Shown here: positions 8,872 through 16,187 of the stretch, piece after piece
How the letters are laid out: the number at the start of each line of letters is the position of its first letter
How positions within the stretch are numbered: the first letter of the stretch is position 1
From: Clostridia bacterium
Lineage (GTDB): Bacteria > Bacillota > Clostridia > TANB77 > CAG-508
NCBI GenBank assembly: GCA_017936925.1
Contig: JAGBEP010000026.1
Location: 1-40,396, forward strand
Length of the DNA: 40,396 bases
Reading direction: 5' to 3'
Made by a program: the position numbers and the translations under genes
Notes under the pieces: model-generated
The model's database searches: none
What the model was told of the DNA's origin: nothing
Seen by the model: the letters and a program-made list of their open reading frames with translations, nothing else

Positions 8872-8913
8872 AAAAAAGAGTTTGTCAATGAAAAGTATGA
8901 TAAACTCTTTTTT
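8872..8913 (-). terminator. Rho-independent terminator of the GH57 gene
   Basis: AAAAAAGAGTTT (8872-8883) and AAACTCTTTTTT (8902-8913) form a hairpin with U runs on both strands. It lies just beyond the minus-strand stop codon at 8919. Confidence 0.8.
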
Positions 8914-8918
8914 TCTTT

Positions 8919-10511
8919 TTATTTATAAATTCGATAATCAATATCTTTAAAAATCAAATCTTGAGAATAAATATCATCAACGAATTTTTCATCAATTTTA
9001 TCATTTTTTATTTGATAATAAAGTTTAGAAAAACGACCAATATGTTGTTTGATTCTTTTTTTAGCATAATCAACCATAGTTCCATTAGTAATAATAAATA
9101 GCCAATCACTACTTTGAGCAAGTAAAAGTTCACGAGCACATTGATTTAAAGCTTTTCGCTTAAGGTCGTCAACTTGATCATCAGGGAAAAGATTTGCAAG
9201 TTCAACCATTCGATTACCTGCTTTATGAAGATGACGATGGGCATAATCATTTGAAGGATTAAGCCAAACTTCACTATAACCATTAGCACCCCAGCTAGAA
9301 CGACAAGGAGTAGAAACTTGAATATTAGGATGTCTATCAATATAATCACCAGGAGTAATTAGACTAAAATTACAATCATCATAGTAAATCTTTTTAAATA
9401 AAACATACAACCAATAAGGACCTTCATACCACCAATGTCCATAAAGTTCAGCATCATATGGACAAACAACAATAGGAGGAGTATCCATAAACTTAGATAA
9501 CATATCTATTTGAGCAGTTCTAGAATCTAAAAAATGTCCTGCTTGTTTTTCAGCAGTATCTTTAGCCCATTGAATATTATAATAATCTTTCTCACCAGAC
9601 TTTGAAGTGATTCTATAATATTTAATGCCAGTATGAACACGAACACCATTATGAGCAATATAAGGCTTTATATAATCATAATCTAAATCATAACCAATAT
9701 CTCTATAAAATTCTCTATAATTAAAATCACCAGGATAACCACAAATAGAACTCCATACCTGTTTAGATGACTCAATATCTCTACCAAAACAAGTTAATCC
9801 ACCAGGAGAAGTTATAGGTGCAAAAGTTCCATAAAGAGGAGCAGGATCAGCATATAAAATACCATGAGATTCTACAATAGCATATTCGATACCAAATTCT
9901 TTCAAATATTGATCAGCCTCTGGAACGTAGCCACATTCAGGAAGCCAAATACCACGAGGCTGTCTTCCGAAAAATCTTTTATATGTTTGAACCCCAACAG
10001 CAATTTGTGCACGAACAGTTTGAGGTGTAACATATAAAATAGGAAAATAACCATGTGTTGCTCCACAAGTAATAATTTCTAAGAAACCAGCATCCTGAAA
10101 ATGTTTAAAAGCTTCTATTAAATTACAATCATAAACATCTCTAAAAATATGTAAATCATTAGAATATCTATCAAAATAATATTGAGCCAAATTATGAACT
10201 CTTTCATCATAAGTAGTTCTTTTTAATTCTTTTTCTGCAAGCTCAATATGTTGCTTTAAATAATTAATATATTTTTGCTGTAACAATTTATTATCAAGCA
10301 TATAAAGAAGAGGAGGAGTCATAGTCATAGTTAATCTGAATTTTACATTCTCTTCTTCTAGTTTTTTGAAATTAAGTAAAAGTGGGATATAAGTTTCTGA
10401 CATAGCCTCAAAAAGCCATTGTTCTTCTAAATAATCATCACTTTCTGGATGATGAATAAATGGCAAGTGAGCATGAAGTATGAAAGTTACGTATCCTTTA
10501 TTTTTATCCAT
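8919..10511 (-). CDS. GH57 1,4-alpha-glucan branching enzyme (DUF1957-type)
   Basis: A 530-residue glycoside hydrolase family 57 protein. GH57 branching enzymes cut alpha-1,4 glucans and re-attach the chain in alpha-1,6 linkage during glycogen-like polymer synthesis. Seen motifs: ILHAHLPF (conserved region 1, 11-18), CGATHGYFP (149-157), GIWLPECGY with the likely nucleophile Glu192, and VVCPYDAELYGHWWYEG with the likely acid/base Asp353. Spacing and positions agree with archaeal and bacterial GH57 branching enzymes. AAGGAGAC precedes the ATG. It sits beside a DUF4912 gene and a divergent GT4 glucan synthase-like gene, a trio repeatedly found together in clostridia, which supports alpha-glucan metabolism. 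No signal peptide, so cytoplasmic. Confidence 0.93.
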   Translation of the reverse strand: MDKNKGYVTFILHAHLPFIHHPESDDYLEEQWLFEAMSETYIPLLLNFKKLEEENVKFRLTMTMTPPLLYMLDNKLLQQKYINYLKQHIELAEKELKRTTYDERVHNLAQYYFDRYSNDLHIFRDVYDCNLIEAFKHFQDAGFLEIITCGATHGYFPILYVTPQTVRAQIAVGVQTYKRFFGRQPRGIWLPECGYVPEADQYLKEFGIEYAIVESHGILYADPAPLYGTFAPITSPGGLTCFGRDIESSKQVWSSICGYPGDFNYREFYRDIGYDLDYDYIKPYIAHNGVRVHTGIKYYRITSKSGEKDYYNIQWAKDTAEKQAGHFLDSRTAQIDMLSKFMDTPPIVVCPYDAELYGHWWYEGPYWLYVLFKKIYYDDCNFSLITPGDYIDRHPNIQVSTPCRSSWGANGYSEVWLNPSNDYAHRHLHKAGNRMVELANLFPDDQVDDLKRKALNQCARELLLAQSSDWLFIITNGTMVDYAKKRIKQHIGRFSKLYYQIKNDKIDEKFVDDIYSQDLIFKDIDYRIYK

Positions 10512-10566
10512 ATTGTCTCCTTAATATAAATATTTGCAAAATTTGTTCTGCTATACAAAACTAAAA

Positions 10567-10609
10567 TGGCAAAAGCAATTTTAAAATATATAAATATCAG
10601 CTTTTGCCA
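10567..10609 (-). terminator. Rho-independent terminator of the DUF4912 gene
   Basis: TGGCAAAAGC (10567-10576) pairs perfectly with GCTTTTGCCA (10600-10609). It lies 5 bases past the minus-strand stop at 10614, so the DUF4912 and GH57 genes can be transcribed separately. Confidence 0.75.
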
Positions 10610-10613
10610 AAAT

Positions 10614-11582
10614 TTATTTAAAAGTTGAAGTAGGATTACCAGAAGATGGGTTATCTAGTACAAAGAAATCAGATAAATCCTCAACTTGATAAATTCCTCG
10701 ATATAATTCATAAAAATCAACTAATTTATTGTGAGCCAAAATAGTATGAGTATCTTTATAAAATTCTTCACCAGTTTTTACATTTCTGTATTTAACTTGT
10801 GGCTTTACTTCGTTAAGAAGAACATGATCATTTGGCATAATTAAATTATTTGATTCAGAAACATAAATAAACGAATTAACATCTTCTTTATGTGGCATTT
10901 CTTGATTACGCTTAGCATAATCTTTAAAACGTCTACCAAGTTCAACAACGTACTCACTACGAGAATCTGAAATAGAAATATACCAACTATTAGCAAAATC
11001 ATTTATTTCAATTTCTTGATAATAATTTAATGTTTTATTATGAACAACTAAAACAGGATAAGTATCATTAAAGAAATATTCACCATATTTTTCCATATAC
11101 TTTTCTCTATCATTATCTGAAAGATCCCAATAAACAAACAAAACCTTAGGAGTTTGGGCTAATATTTTAACAACAGTTTCATTATAACGATAAGGTAAAT
11201 CATAATATTCTAAAATGTTAGCGAAATCTTTTTTTACTTCTTTTATTTCTTTTGCTTTTTTTGATGAAGTAGACGAACTACGTTTAGTAGCCAAAGATGG
11301 AACCTTAACAAGTTTTTTCTTTGTTACTTTAGAAGCAGATTTTTTTGTTGTAGTTTTTTTAGCAGAAGAAGCAGTTGACTTTTTGGCAACCTTTTTCTTA
11401 ACAGATGTATCAGATTTTTTAACTGTTTTTGTTACTTTTGCAGTAGTCTCTTTAGCAGAAGTAGTTTTAGAATCAACTTTTTTAGCAGATTTCTTTACTG
11501 TAGATTTCTTAACATCAGAAGTAGCCTGTGCCTTAGCTTTTTTAGTCTGGACTTCAGTTTCTTTTTTTACTGCTCTAGGCAT
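10614..11582 (-). CDS. DUF4912 protein with long histone-H1-like Lys/Ala/Ser/Thr tail
   Basis: 322 residues in two parts. Residues 1 to about 118 are low-complexity and strongly basic, built of KK, KS, KT and AK repeats (for example KKSAKKVDSKT and AKKTTTKKSASK), like bacterial histone H1 tails. Residues from about 128 on hold DUF4912: LPYRYNETVVKILAQTPKV, FVYWDLSD, SWYISISDSRSEYVVELGRR. The FVYWDLS and WYISI strands suggest a beta-sandwich of the carbohydrate-binding or glucan-interacting type. DUF4912 genes regularly neighbour GH57 and GT4 genes, so a role in binding the glucan is a reasonable inference; the basic tail could bind anionic polymer, ribosomes or DNA. AAGGAGG precedes the ATG. 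Divergent from the GT4 gene across 210 bases. Confidence 0.88.
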   Translation of the reverse strand: MPRAVKKETEVQTKKAKAQATSDVKKSTVKKSAKKVDSKTTSAKETTAKVTKTVKKSDTSVKKKVAKKSTASSAKKTTTKKSASKVTKKKLVKVPSLATKRSSSTSSKKAKEIKEVKKDFANILEYYDLPYRYNETVVKILAQTPKVLFVYWDLSDNDREKYMEKYGEYFFNDTYPVLVVHNKTLNYYQEIEINDFANSWYISISDSRSEYVVELGRRFKDYAKRNQEMPHKEDVNSFIYVSESNNLIMPNDHVLLNEVKPQVKYRNVKTGEEFYKDTHTILAHNKLVDFYELYRGIYQVEDLSDFFVLDNPSSGNPTSTFK

Positions 11583-11699
11583 ACTTTGTTTCCTCCTTTG
11601 TAAAATAATAATACTTATATAATAATATCTATAAATAAAAAAAAATACAAGAGTAAAAAGAAAAAAATGTCGATAAATTAAATTTTTTTTGTTTTTCTA

Positions 11700-11728
11700 T
11701 TTACATTTATTTTTTTATTATATAAAAT
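11700..11728 (+). promoter_or_regulatory. Probable sigma-A promoter of the GT4 gene
   Basis: TTTACA (11700-11705) and TAAAAT (11723-11728) are 17 bases apart, about 65 bases before the GT4 start codon. The AT-rich context makes this moderately supported. Confidence 0.4.
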
Positions 11729-11792
11729 AACATCTAGAGAATATTATACATAAGAAGAAAATTTTAAAAAACGAAAGGGGCTACAGAAAAGA

Positions 11793-13085
11793 ATGAGAAT
11801 TTTAATGTTATCATGGGAATATCCACCAAGAATTGTAGGAGGAATATCAAGAGTTGTACACGATTTGTCACAAAGACTAATTAAGGATGGACACAATGTA
11901 ACTGTTGTAACTTACAGAGATGGGGATGTACCATATTTTGAGGATGATAACGGAGTTAAAGTACATAGAGTAGACAACTACATGATAAGCCCTAACAACT
12001 TCACTGATTGGATAATGCAAATGAACTTTAACATGATTTCAAAAGCTACAGAAATTATAAATAAAGAAGGAAAATTTGATGTAATACACGCACATGATTG
12101 GTTAGTTGCATATGCAGCTAAATCATTAAAACATTCTTTTGAAATTCCAATTGTTGCTACAATACATGCAACTGAAGCAGGAAGAAACAGTGGAATACAT
12201 GATGAAACACAAAGATACATAAATGATACAGAATGGATGCTTACATATGAAGCAACAGAAGTAATAGTAAACAGTAATTATATGAAAGCTGAGTTACAAA
12301 GACTTTTTGGATTACCATATGAAAAAATAAACGTTGTTCCAAATGGAATAACACAAACAAATTTTGCAGGATATGAAAGAGATTACGAATTTAGAAGAAG
12401 ATTTGCAGCAGATAACGAAAAAATAATTCTTTTCTCAGGAAGACTAGTTTATGAAAAAGGAATCCAAAATCTAATTGCAGCAATGCCAAAAATTTTAGCA
12501 GGATATCATGATGCAAAACTAATTATTGCAGGACGCGGAGGAATGCTTAACGAACTTCGTGCACAAGTTGATCACTTAGGAATATCTAATAAAGTATACT
12601 TCACTGGATATTTAGATCATAAAACACTTTGCAAAATGTATAAATGTGCTGACGTATCAGTATTTCCAAGCACATATGAGCCATTCGGAATAGTAGCATT
12701 AGAAGCAATGCTTGCAGGAGTACCAGTAGTAGTATCAGACGTTGGCGGTTTAAATGAAATAGTAGAACATGGACTAAACGGAATGAAAAGCTATGCAGGA
12801 AATTCAAACTCTCTTGCAGATTCTATATTATCTTTATTATACAATCCAGGATTATGTGCTAACGTAGTAAAACAAGCTAAATTAGATGTTAAAAATAAAT
12901 ATAATTGGACTAAAATTGCACAAGACACACACTTTACATATCAAAAAGCTATTTGCCAAACAATGGCAGAAAAACAAGCTCGCCAAATTGCTCAAGAAGA
13001 TGCAAAAAAAACAAAAAAGCCTCAAAATGCAGAAAAAGAAATCACAAATCTTCTTGGATTCAAGAAAAGACAAGCATATGCATAA
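11793..13085 (+). CDS. GT4-family glycosyltransferase, glycogen synthase-like
   Basis: A 430-residue retaining glycosyltransferase with two Rossmann domains. N-terminal MRILMLSWEYPPRIVGGISR holds the nucleotide-sugar loop P-x-x-x-G-G. DVIHAHDWL (about 95-105) is typical of glucan synthases. The C-terminal domain shows IILFSGRLVYEKGIQNLI and the E-x7-E catalytic pair Glu296/Glu304 in YEPFGIVALEAMLAG. This subgroup is usually called glycogen or starch synthase-like; a sucrose or lipid-sugar role is not excluded. The last 40 residues are a Lys/Gln-rich extension. Divergent from the DUF4912/GH57 genes, consistent with a shared glucan pathway. GAAAGGGG lies 13 bases before the ATG. Confidence 0.9.
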   Translation: MRILMLSWEYPPRIVGGISRVVHDLSQRLIKDGHNVTVVTYRDGDVPYFEDDNGVKVHRVDNYMISPNNFTDWIMQMNFNMISKATEIINKEGKFDVIHAHDWLVAYAAKSLKHSFEIPIVATIHATEAGRNSGIHDETQRYINDTEWMLTYEATEVIVNSNYMKAELQRLFGLPYEKINVVPNGITQTNFAGYERDYEFRRRFAADNEKIILFSGRLVYEKGIQNLIAAMPKILAGYHDAKLIIAGRGGMLNELRAQVDHLGISNKVYFTGYLDHKTLCKMYKCADVSVFPSTYEPFGIVALEAMLAGVPVVVSDVGGLNEIVEHGLNGMKSYAGNSNSLADSILSLLYNPGLCANVVKQAKLDVKNKYNWTKIAQDTHFTYQKAICQTMAEKQARQIAQEDAKKTKKPQNAEKEITNLLGFKKRQAYA

Positions 13086-13090
13086 AAATA

Positions 13091-13125
13091 AAAAAGGGAT
13101 GCTATATATGGTATTCCTTTTTTTA
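13091..13125 (+). terminator. Rho-independent terminator
   Basis: AAAAAGGGATGC pairs with GGTATTCCTTTTT (two G-U pairs) and continues as a T run. It closes the GT4 gene. Confidence 0.65.
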
Positions 13126-13137
13126 TATGAAAGAAAG

Positions 13138-13166
13138 TTGACATAATAGGAAATGCTTGCTATAAT
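13138..13166 (+). promoter_or_regulatory. Consensus sigma-A promoter of the solitary 13.3-kb gene
   Basis: TTGACA (13138-13143), a 17-base spacer and TATAAT (13161-13166): a perfect match to consensus. The 11-mer GTTGACATAAT is shared with the promoters at 24033 and 31394. Confidence 0.85.
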
Positions 13167-13214
13167 AACAAAACACATACTATATAAGTGCTGAAATGTT
13201 TCCATTACAAAAGA

Positions 13215-13250
13215 TTATTGATTACGTAAGAATTGTACATAAATCAATAA
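13215..13250 (+). promoter_or_regulatory. Leader inverted repeat just before the ribosome-binding site
   Basis: TTATTGATT (13215-13223) and AATCAATAA (13242-13250) are perfect 9-base arms around an 18-base loop, ending one base before the AAGGAGA site. It could be an operator for a dimeric repressor or a weak RNA hairpin. Function not shown. Confidence 0.4.
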
Positions 13251-13264
13251 CAAGGAGAGTTTGT

Positions 13265-13636
13265 ATGGAGACTATTAAAAATATAAGCACTCAAGAATTT
13301 ATAAACAGAATCACTGTAATCCTGAAAAAAGGGTATATAACAGTAAGAGAACTAGAATTAATTGTCCCAAAGGGAACAAATGATATAGCTAAAAAGGGAA
13401 ATTTTGAAGAAATTCATAAGTTCCGGTTCAAATTACAAGATGGAGAAAAGATAGAAGTAAAATGGCATTCACAGGATTATAAAGCTGGTATAAAACATCC
13501 TGGGTGTATATCTTCAAAAGTTTGGACAGCACAAATAAAAATTGGACAAGACAAGTATGTAAAATTACGGAAAGATGGAACTGTTTCTGTTGTGAAACGA
13601 ACAGAAAATAGAACTCATATTCCAGTCAAAAGATAG
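13265..13636 (+). CDS. Small basic protein resembling a polymorphic-toxin C-terminal domain
   Basis: A 123-residue protein with no signal peptide or membrane segment. The C-terminal half reads as one compact domain: KFRFKLQDGEKIEVKWHSQD, then KHPGCISSKVWTAQIKIG, KYVKLRKDG and THIPVK. The pattern of a strand, W-H-S-x-D, G-C, W-T-A-Q-I-K-I-G and a final H-I-P-V reminds me of the small toxin domains at the ends of polymorphic toxins (Ntox30-like, from memory), here without the usual delivery N-terminus. I am not sure of this. ATG 13265 has AAGGAGA at ideal distance; an ATG at 13196 in the same frame is within the leader and lacks a site. The gene stands alone with its own promoter, a 98-base leader and its own terminator, and no immunity-like neighbour. 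Confidence 0.75.
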   Translation: METIKNISTQEFINRITVILKKGYITVRELELIVPKGTNDIAKKGNFEEIHKFRFKLQDGEKIEVKWHSQDYKAGIKHPGCISSKVWTAQIKIGQDKYVKLRKDGTVSVVKRTENRTHIPVKR

Positions 13637-13644
13637 CATACGTT

Positions 13645-13681
13645 TATAAAGCTGGTAGCAGAATTTGCTATCAGCTTTATA
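13645..13681 (+). terminator. Rho-independent terminator
   Basis: AAAGCTGGTAGCA (13648-13660) pairs with TGCTATCAGCTTT (13666-13678) with one G-U pair. The T run is weak. It closes the solitary 13.3-kb gene. Confidence 0.7.
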
Positions 13682-13779
13682 CATAATTTTAAAAACTTAC
13701 CCTATTAATATAGATGTCACTTGAAAAAAGAAGATATATATGATAAGAATATATAAGAACTTTTAAGGAGGAAAATAAT

Positions 13780-14124
13780 ATGGAATATGTAAATGTATAT
13801 GATAGTGTAAATAATTTAGCAGATGCGATAAAAAAAAGTAAAGAATATAGTGAGTATAAAGAGATTAAAGAAAAAATCATGAAAGATCAAGATACTAAAA
13901 CAAAAATTGATGAGTTTGAAAAAATAAGATACGAAGAACAAGTACTAGCACTTCAAGGAGAAAAACAATCAGAAGAAAAAATGAAAAAATTGCAAGAATT
14001 ATACACAATTTTAGTTAAAAATCCAGACGTTAAAGACTATTTTGATAAAGAAGTAAGATTTAATATAATGATAGCTGATATAAATAAAATTATAGGTGAA
14101 GCAATAAAAGATGTATTACAATAA
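13780..14124 (+). CDS. ylbF: YlbF-family regulator (Y-complex subunit)
   Basis: A 114-residue, almost fully helical protein of the YlbF/YmcA/YheA family (PF06133). In Bacillus, YlbF with YmcA and YaaT stimulates RNase Y-dependent mRNA maturation and affects competence and sporulation. Visible features are an N-terminal amphipathic helix (VNNLADAIKKSKEYSEYKE), the conserved turn and a C-terminal helix pair ending FNIMIADINKIIGEAIKD. TAAGGAGG precedes the ATG by 9 bases. The sigH gene follows after 93 bases with its own promoter. The subfamily within YlbF/YheA cannot be decided by eye. Confidence 0.85.
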   Translation: MEYVNVYDSVNNLADAIKKSKEYSEYKEIKEKIMKDQDTKTKIDEFEKIRYEEQVLALQGEKQSEEKMKKLQELYTILVKNPDVKDYFDKEVRFNIMIADINKIIGEAIKDVLQ

Positions 14125-14152
14125 AAATATATTATAAAATCAACTGAAAGTC

Positions 14153-14181
14153 TTGACATACAAAGACTTTGAAAATATAAT
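14153..14181 (+). promoter_or_regulatory. Consensus sigma-A promoter of sigH
   Basis: TTGACA (14153-14158), a 17-base spacer and TATAAT (14176-14181), about 37 bases before the sigH start codon. Confidence 0.85.
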
Positions 14182-14217
14182 ACGAATAGAAAAAACAAAG
14201 GGAATGGTTTAAAACGA

Positions 14218-14859
14218 ATGCAAAATTTATACTTTCAAAAAGAAGAATTTGATAACCTTGAAGACGAAGAAATAATAAAACTAATAAAAAAAGGTGACAA
14301 AAAAGCATTAAACTACCTATTAGCCAAATATACCGACATAGTAAGTATGAAAGCAGGAAAATACTTTATAGTCGGTGCAGAAAAAGAAGACATAATGCAA
14401 GAAGGCTTAATAGGTTTATTTAAGGCCATCAAAAGTTTTGACCCTGAAAAGCAAAGTTCTTTTAAAACATTTGCCAACCTTTGCATAGAAAGACAACTAC
14501 AAACAGCAATAAAATCATCAATGCGCCAAAAACACATGCCACTTAATTCATATCTATCATTTAATATATCAGCGTATGATGAAAATGATGATACCGATCT
14601 ATTAGAAGTTTTTGAAACAGAAACTGCAGCTGAAGATCCTTTAGATATTGTTACAAAAAAAGAATACTATAATTTCGTAGAAGAAAGAATAGAAGAAACA
14701 TTAAGTGACTTTGAAAAACAAGTACTACATAGATACACAAATGGAGAAAGTTATGTAGAAATTGCCCAAAAAGTAAATGCTCCAGTAAAATCTGTAGATA
14801 ATGCTATTCAAAGAATTAGAAAAAAAACAATAAAAAATATATTGAACTATGATGAGTAA
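14218..14859 (+). CDS. sigH: RNA polymerase sigma-H factor (sporulation/stationary phase)
   Basis: 213 residues with sigma-70 region 2 (LLAKYTDIVSMKAGKYFIVG, EDIMQEGLIGLFKAIKSF, SSFKTFANLCIERQLQTAIK), the SigH-specific SSMRQKHMPLNSYLSFN segment, and a region 4 helix-turn-helix at the end (SYVEIAQKVNAPVKSVDNAIQRIRKK). SigH directs transcription of early sporulation genes. Length fits the family (about 210). Its own consensus promoter lies upstream, GGGAATGG is the weak ribosome-binding site, and a tRNA gene follows its stop codon after 6 bases. Confidence 0.95.
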   Translation: MQNLYFQKEEFDNLEDEEIIKLIKKGDKKALNYLLAKYTDIVSMKAGKYFIVGAEKEDIMQEGLIGLFKAIKSFDPEKQSSFKTFANLCIERQLQTAIKSSMRQKHMPLNSYLSFNISAYDENDDTDLLEVFETETAAEDPLDIVTKKEYYNFVEERIEETLSDFEKQVLHRYTNGESYVEIAQKVNAPVKSVDNAIQRIRKKTIKNILNYDE

Positions 14860-14865
14860 AAAAAT

Positions 14866-14941
14866 GCTTTCATAGCTCAGTAGGTAGAGCGCATCCATGG
14901 TAAGGATGAGGTCGTCAGTTCGATTCTGACTGGAAGCTCCA
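14866..14941 (+). tRNA. tRNA-Thr (anticodon GGT)
   Basis: A full cloverleaf of 76 bases including encoded CCA. Acceptor arms GCTTTCA/TGGAAGC (one T-G pair); D arm GCTC/GAGC; anticodon stem CATCC/GGATG around the loop ATGGTAA, with GGT at 34-36; T arm GTCAG-TTCGATT-CTGAC; discriminator T. It lies directly after sigH and is followed by a strong terminator. Confidence 0.97.
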
Positions 14942-14942
14942 A

Positions 14943-14987
14943 AAAAATACGCATAATTATTGTTAAACAATAACTATGCGTATTTTT
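14943..14987 (+). terminator. Strong Rho-independent terminator after tRNA-Thr
   Basis: AAAATACGCATAATTATTGTT pairs along its length with AATAACTATGCGTATTTTT (one mismatch) around a short AAAC loop and ends in a T run. Confidence 0.9.
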
Positions 14988-15105
14988 GCTTTTTATAAAT
15001 TATATATATAAGAATATTAATTTGGTATTATATAATAAAAATTATTGCAACCCTTTTTATTATATATATAATTATTACAAGAACAAATGAAAAAGGGGGA
15101 AGAAA

Positions 15106-16001
15106 ATGGAAAATAAAGAACCAAAAACAATAAGATTAACAACAGTAGTTTTACTACTAATAATTTTAGTTTTAGCAGTAGCTTTAGTATTAATGTATAT
15201 ATACTATAATAGTAATACTAAAATCGAAACAATAGCAGCTACAAATACAAATAATAGCATGCCTTTAAATGCTACTAATGCTGATGAGAACGGAAAGAAA
15301 GAATTAGACATAAATGATTCTATGGTGCAAAAACTTTACGAATATATACCAGCTATACATGGATTTTATAACGTTGTAGATATGACAGGTCTTCCAAATG
15401 CATATCAATCAAAGAAAATAACTTGTGATGATTTAGATACAAAATTTCTATTGGGATATGCTTGCTCAAAAATTGATAATTTAGATGATTATACAACAGA
15501 TGACGGAAAGTTTGAAATGAAAGCTGAAGTCCTTCAAGATATAGCAGTAGAACTTTATGGGAAAGAGATAGAAAATTCAAGCTTTATTGATCTTCGGAAA
15601 AGCAACGAGCTTAGAATATAATAAAGAAAAAGATGTATATGATTCTTTAACTAATCGGAGGAGCATATTTTGATTATATTGATCATATTCGCAATATAGA
15701 AGAGGCATACGAAGAAGACGATGAATTTTATATTATTGATAGTTATTTAATGAATATTAGTATATCAGAATGGATAAAAAGTACATTTGGGGCTGATGAA
15801 CCAGATTCATATACTTTAAAAATATATGATTCATCAGATAGCCAAAATCCAATTGCAGAAGAAACTATAGATGCGGACAATTATAATTCTAATTATGTAT
15901 CTAACAAGTATTCTCCTAAAGCACCAAAATACAAACACACTTTCAAGAAAAATGATGCTGGCGAATATTATTGGTATTCATCAGAACCATATACTGAATA
16001 G
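15106..16001 (+). pseudogene. Membrane-anchored extracellular protein of unknown function, two frameshifts
   Basis: A short cytoplasmic N-terminus (MENKEPKTIR) precedes one transmembrane helix (LTTVVLLLIILVLAVALVLM) and a Ser/Asn-rich linker, then an acidic extracellular domain. The first frame runs to DL at 15594. Dropping C15595 continues with GKATSLEYNKEKDVYDSLTN, and dropping C15656 continues with GGAYFDYIDHIRNIEEAYEE. That last frame runs to a TAG at 15999-16001 (SEPYTE). Repaired, it encodes about 297 residues. Both extra bases sit directly before GGA. AAGGGGGA lies before the ATG and a terminator follows. No family is recognised. The two insertions look like the one in gpr, so sequencing error must be excluded before calling it a dead gene. 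Confidence 0.8.
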
Positions 16002-16019
16002 TATAAATAAAAACATATA

Positions 16020-16057
16020 CAAAAAGTTATCATTTAGCAAAAATGATAACTTTTTTA
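16020..16057 (+). terminator. Rho-independent terminator
   Basis: AAAAAGTTATCATTT pairs with AAATGATAACTTTTTT around AGCAA, followed by the T run. Confidence 0.9.
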
Positions 16058-16077
16058 CTTTATTTTTTTACAAAATA

Positions 16078-16086
16078 TGATATAAT
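16078..16086 (+). promoter_or_regulatory. Extended -10 promoter of ychF
   Basis: TGATATAAT matches the extended -10 (TGnTATAAT). No clear -35 hexamer is visible. It leaves a leader of about 95 bases before ychF. Confidence 0.55.
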
Positions 16087-16187
16087 GACAAACAGCTAAA
16101 AATAATCAAAAATAAAATCTAAAAAAACTATAATATAAAAATTACATAAATTTTAAATATATATTAAAATTTAGAAAGGAAAGTAAA

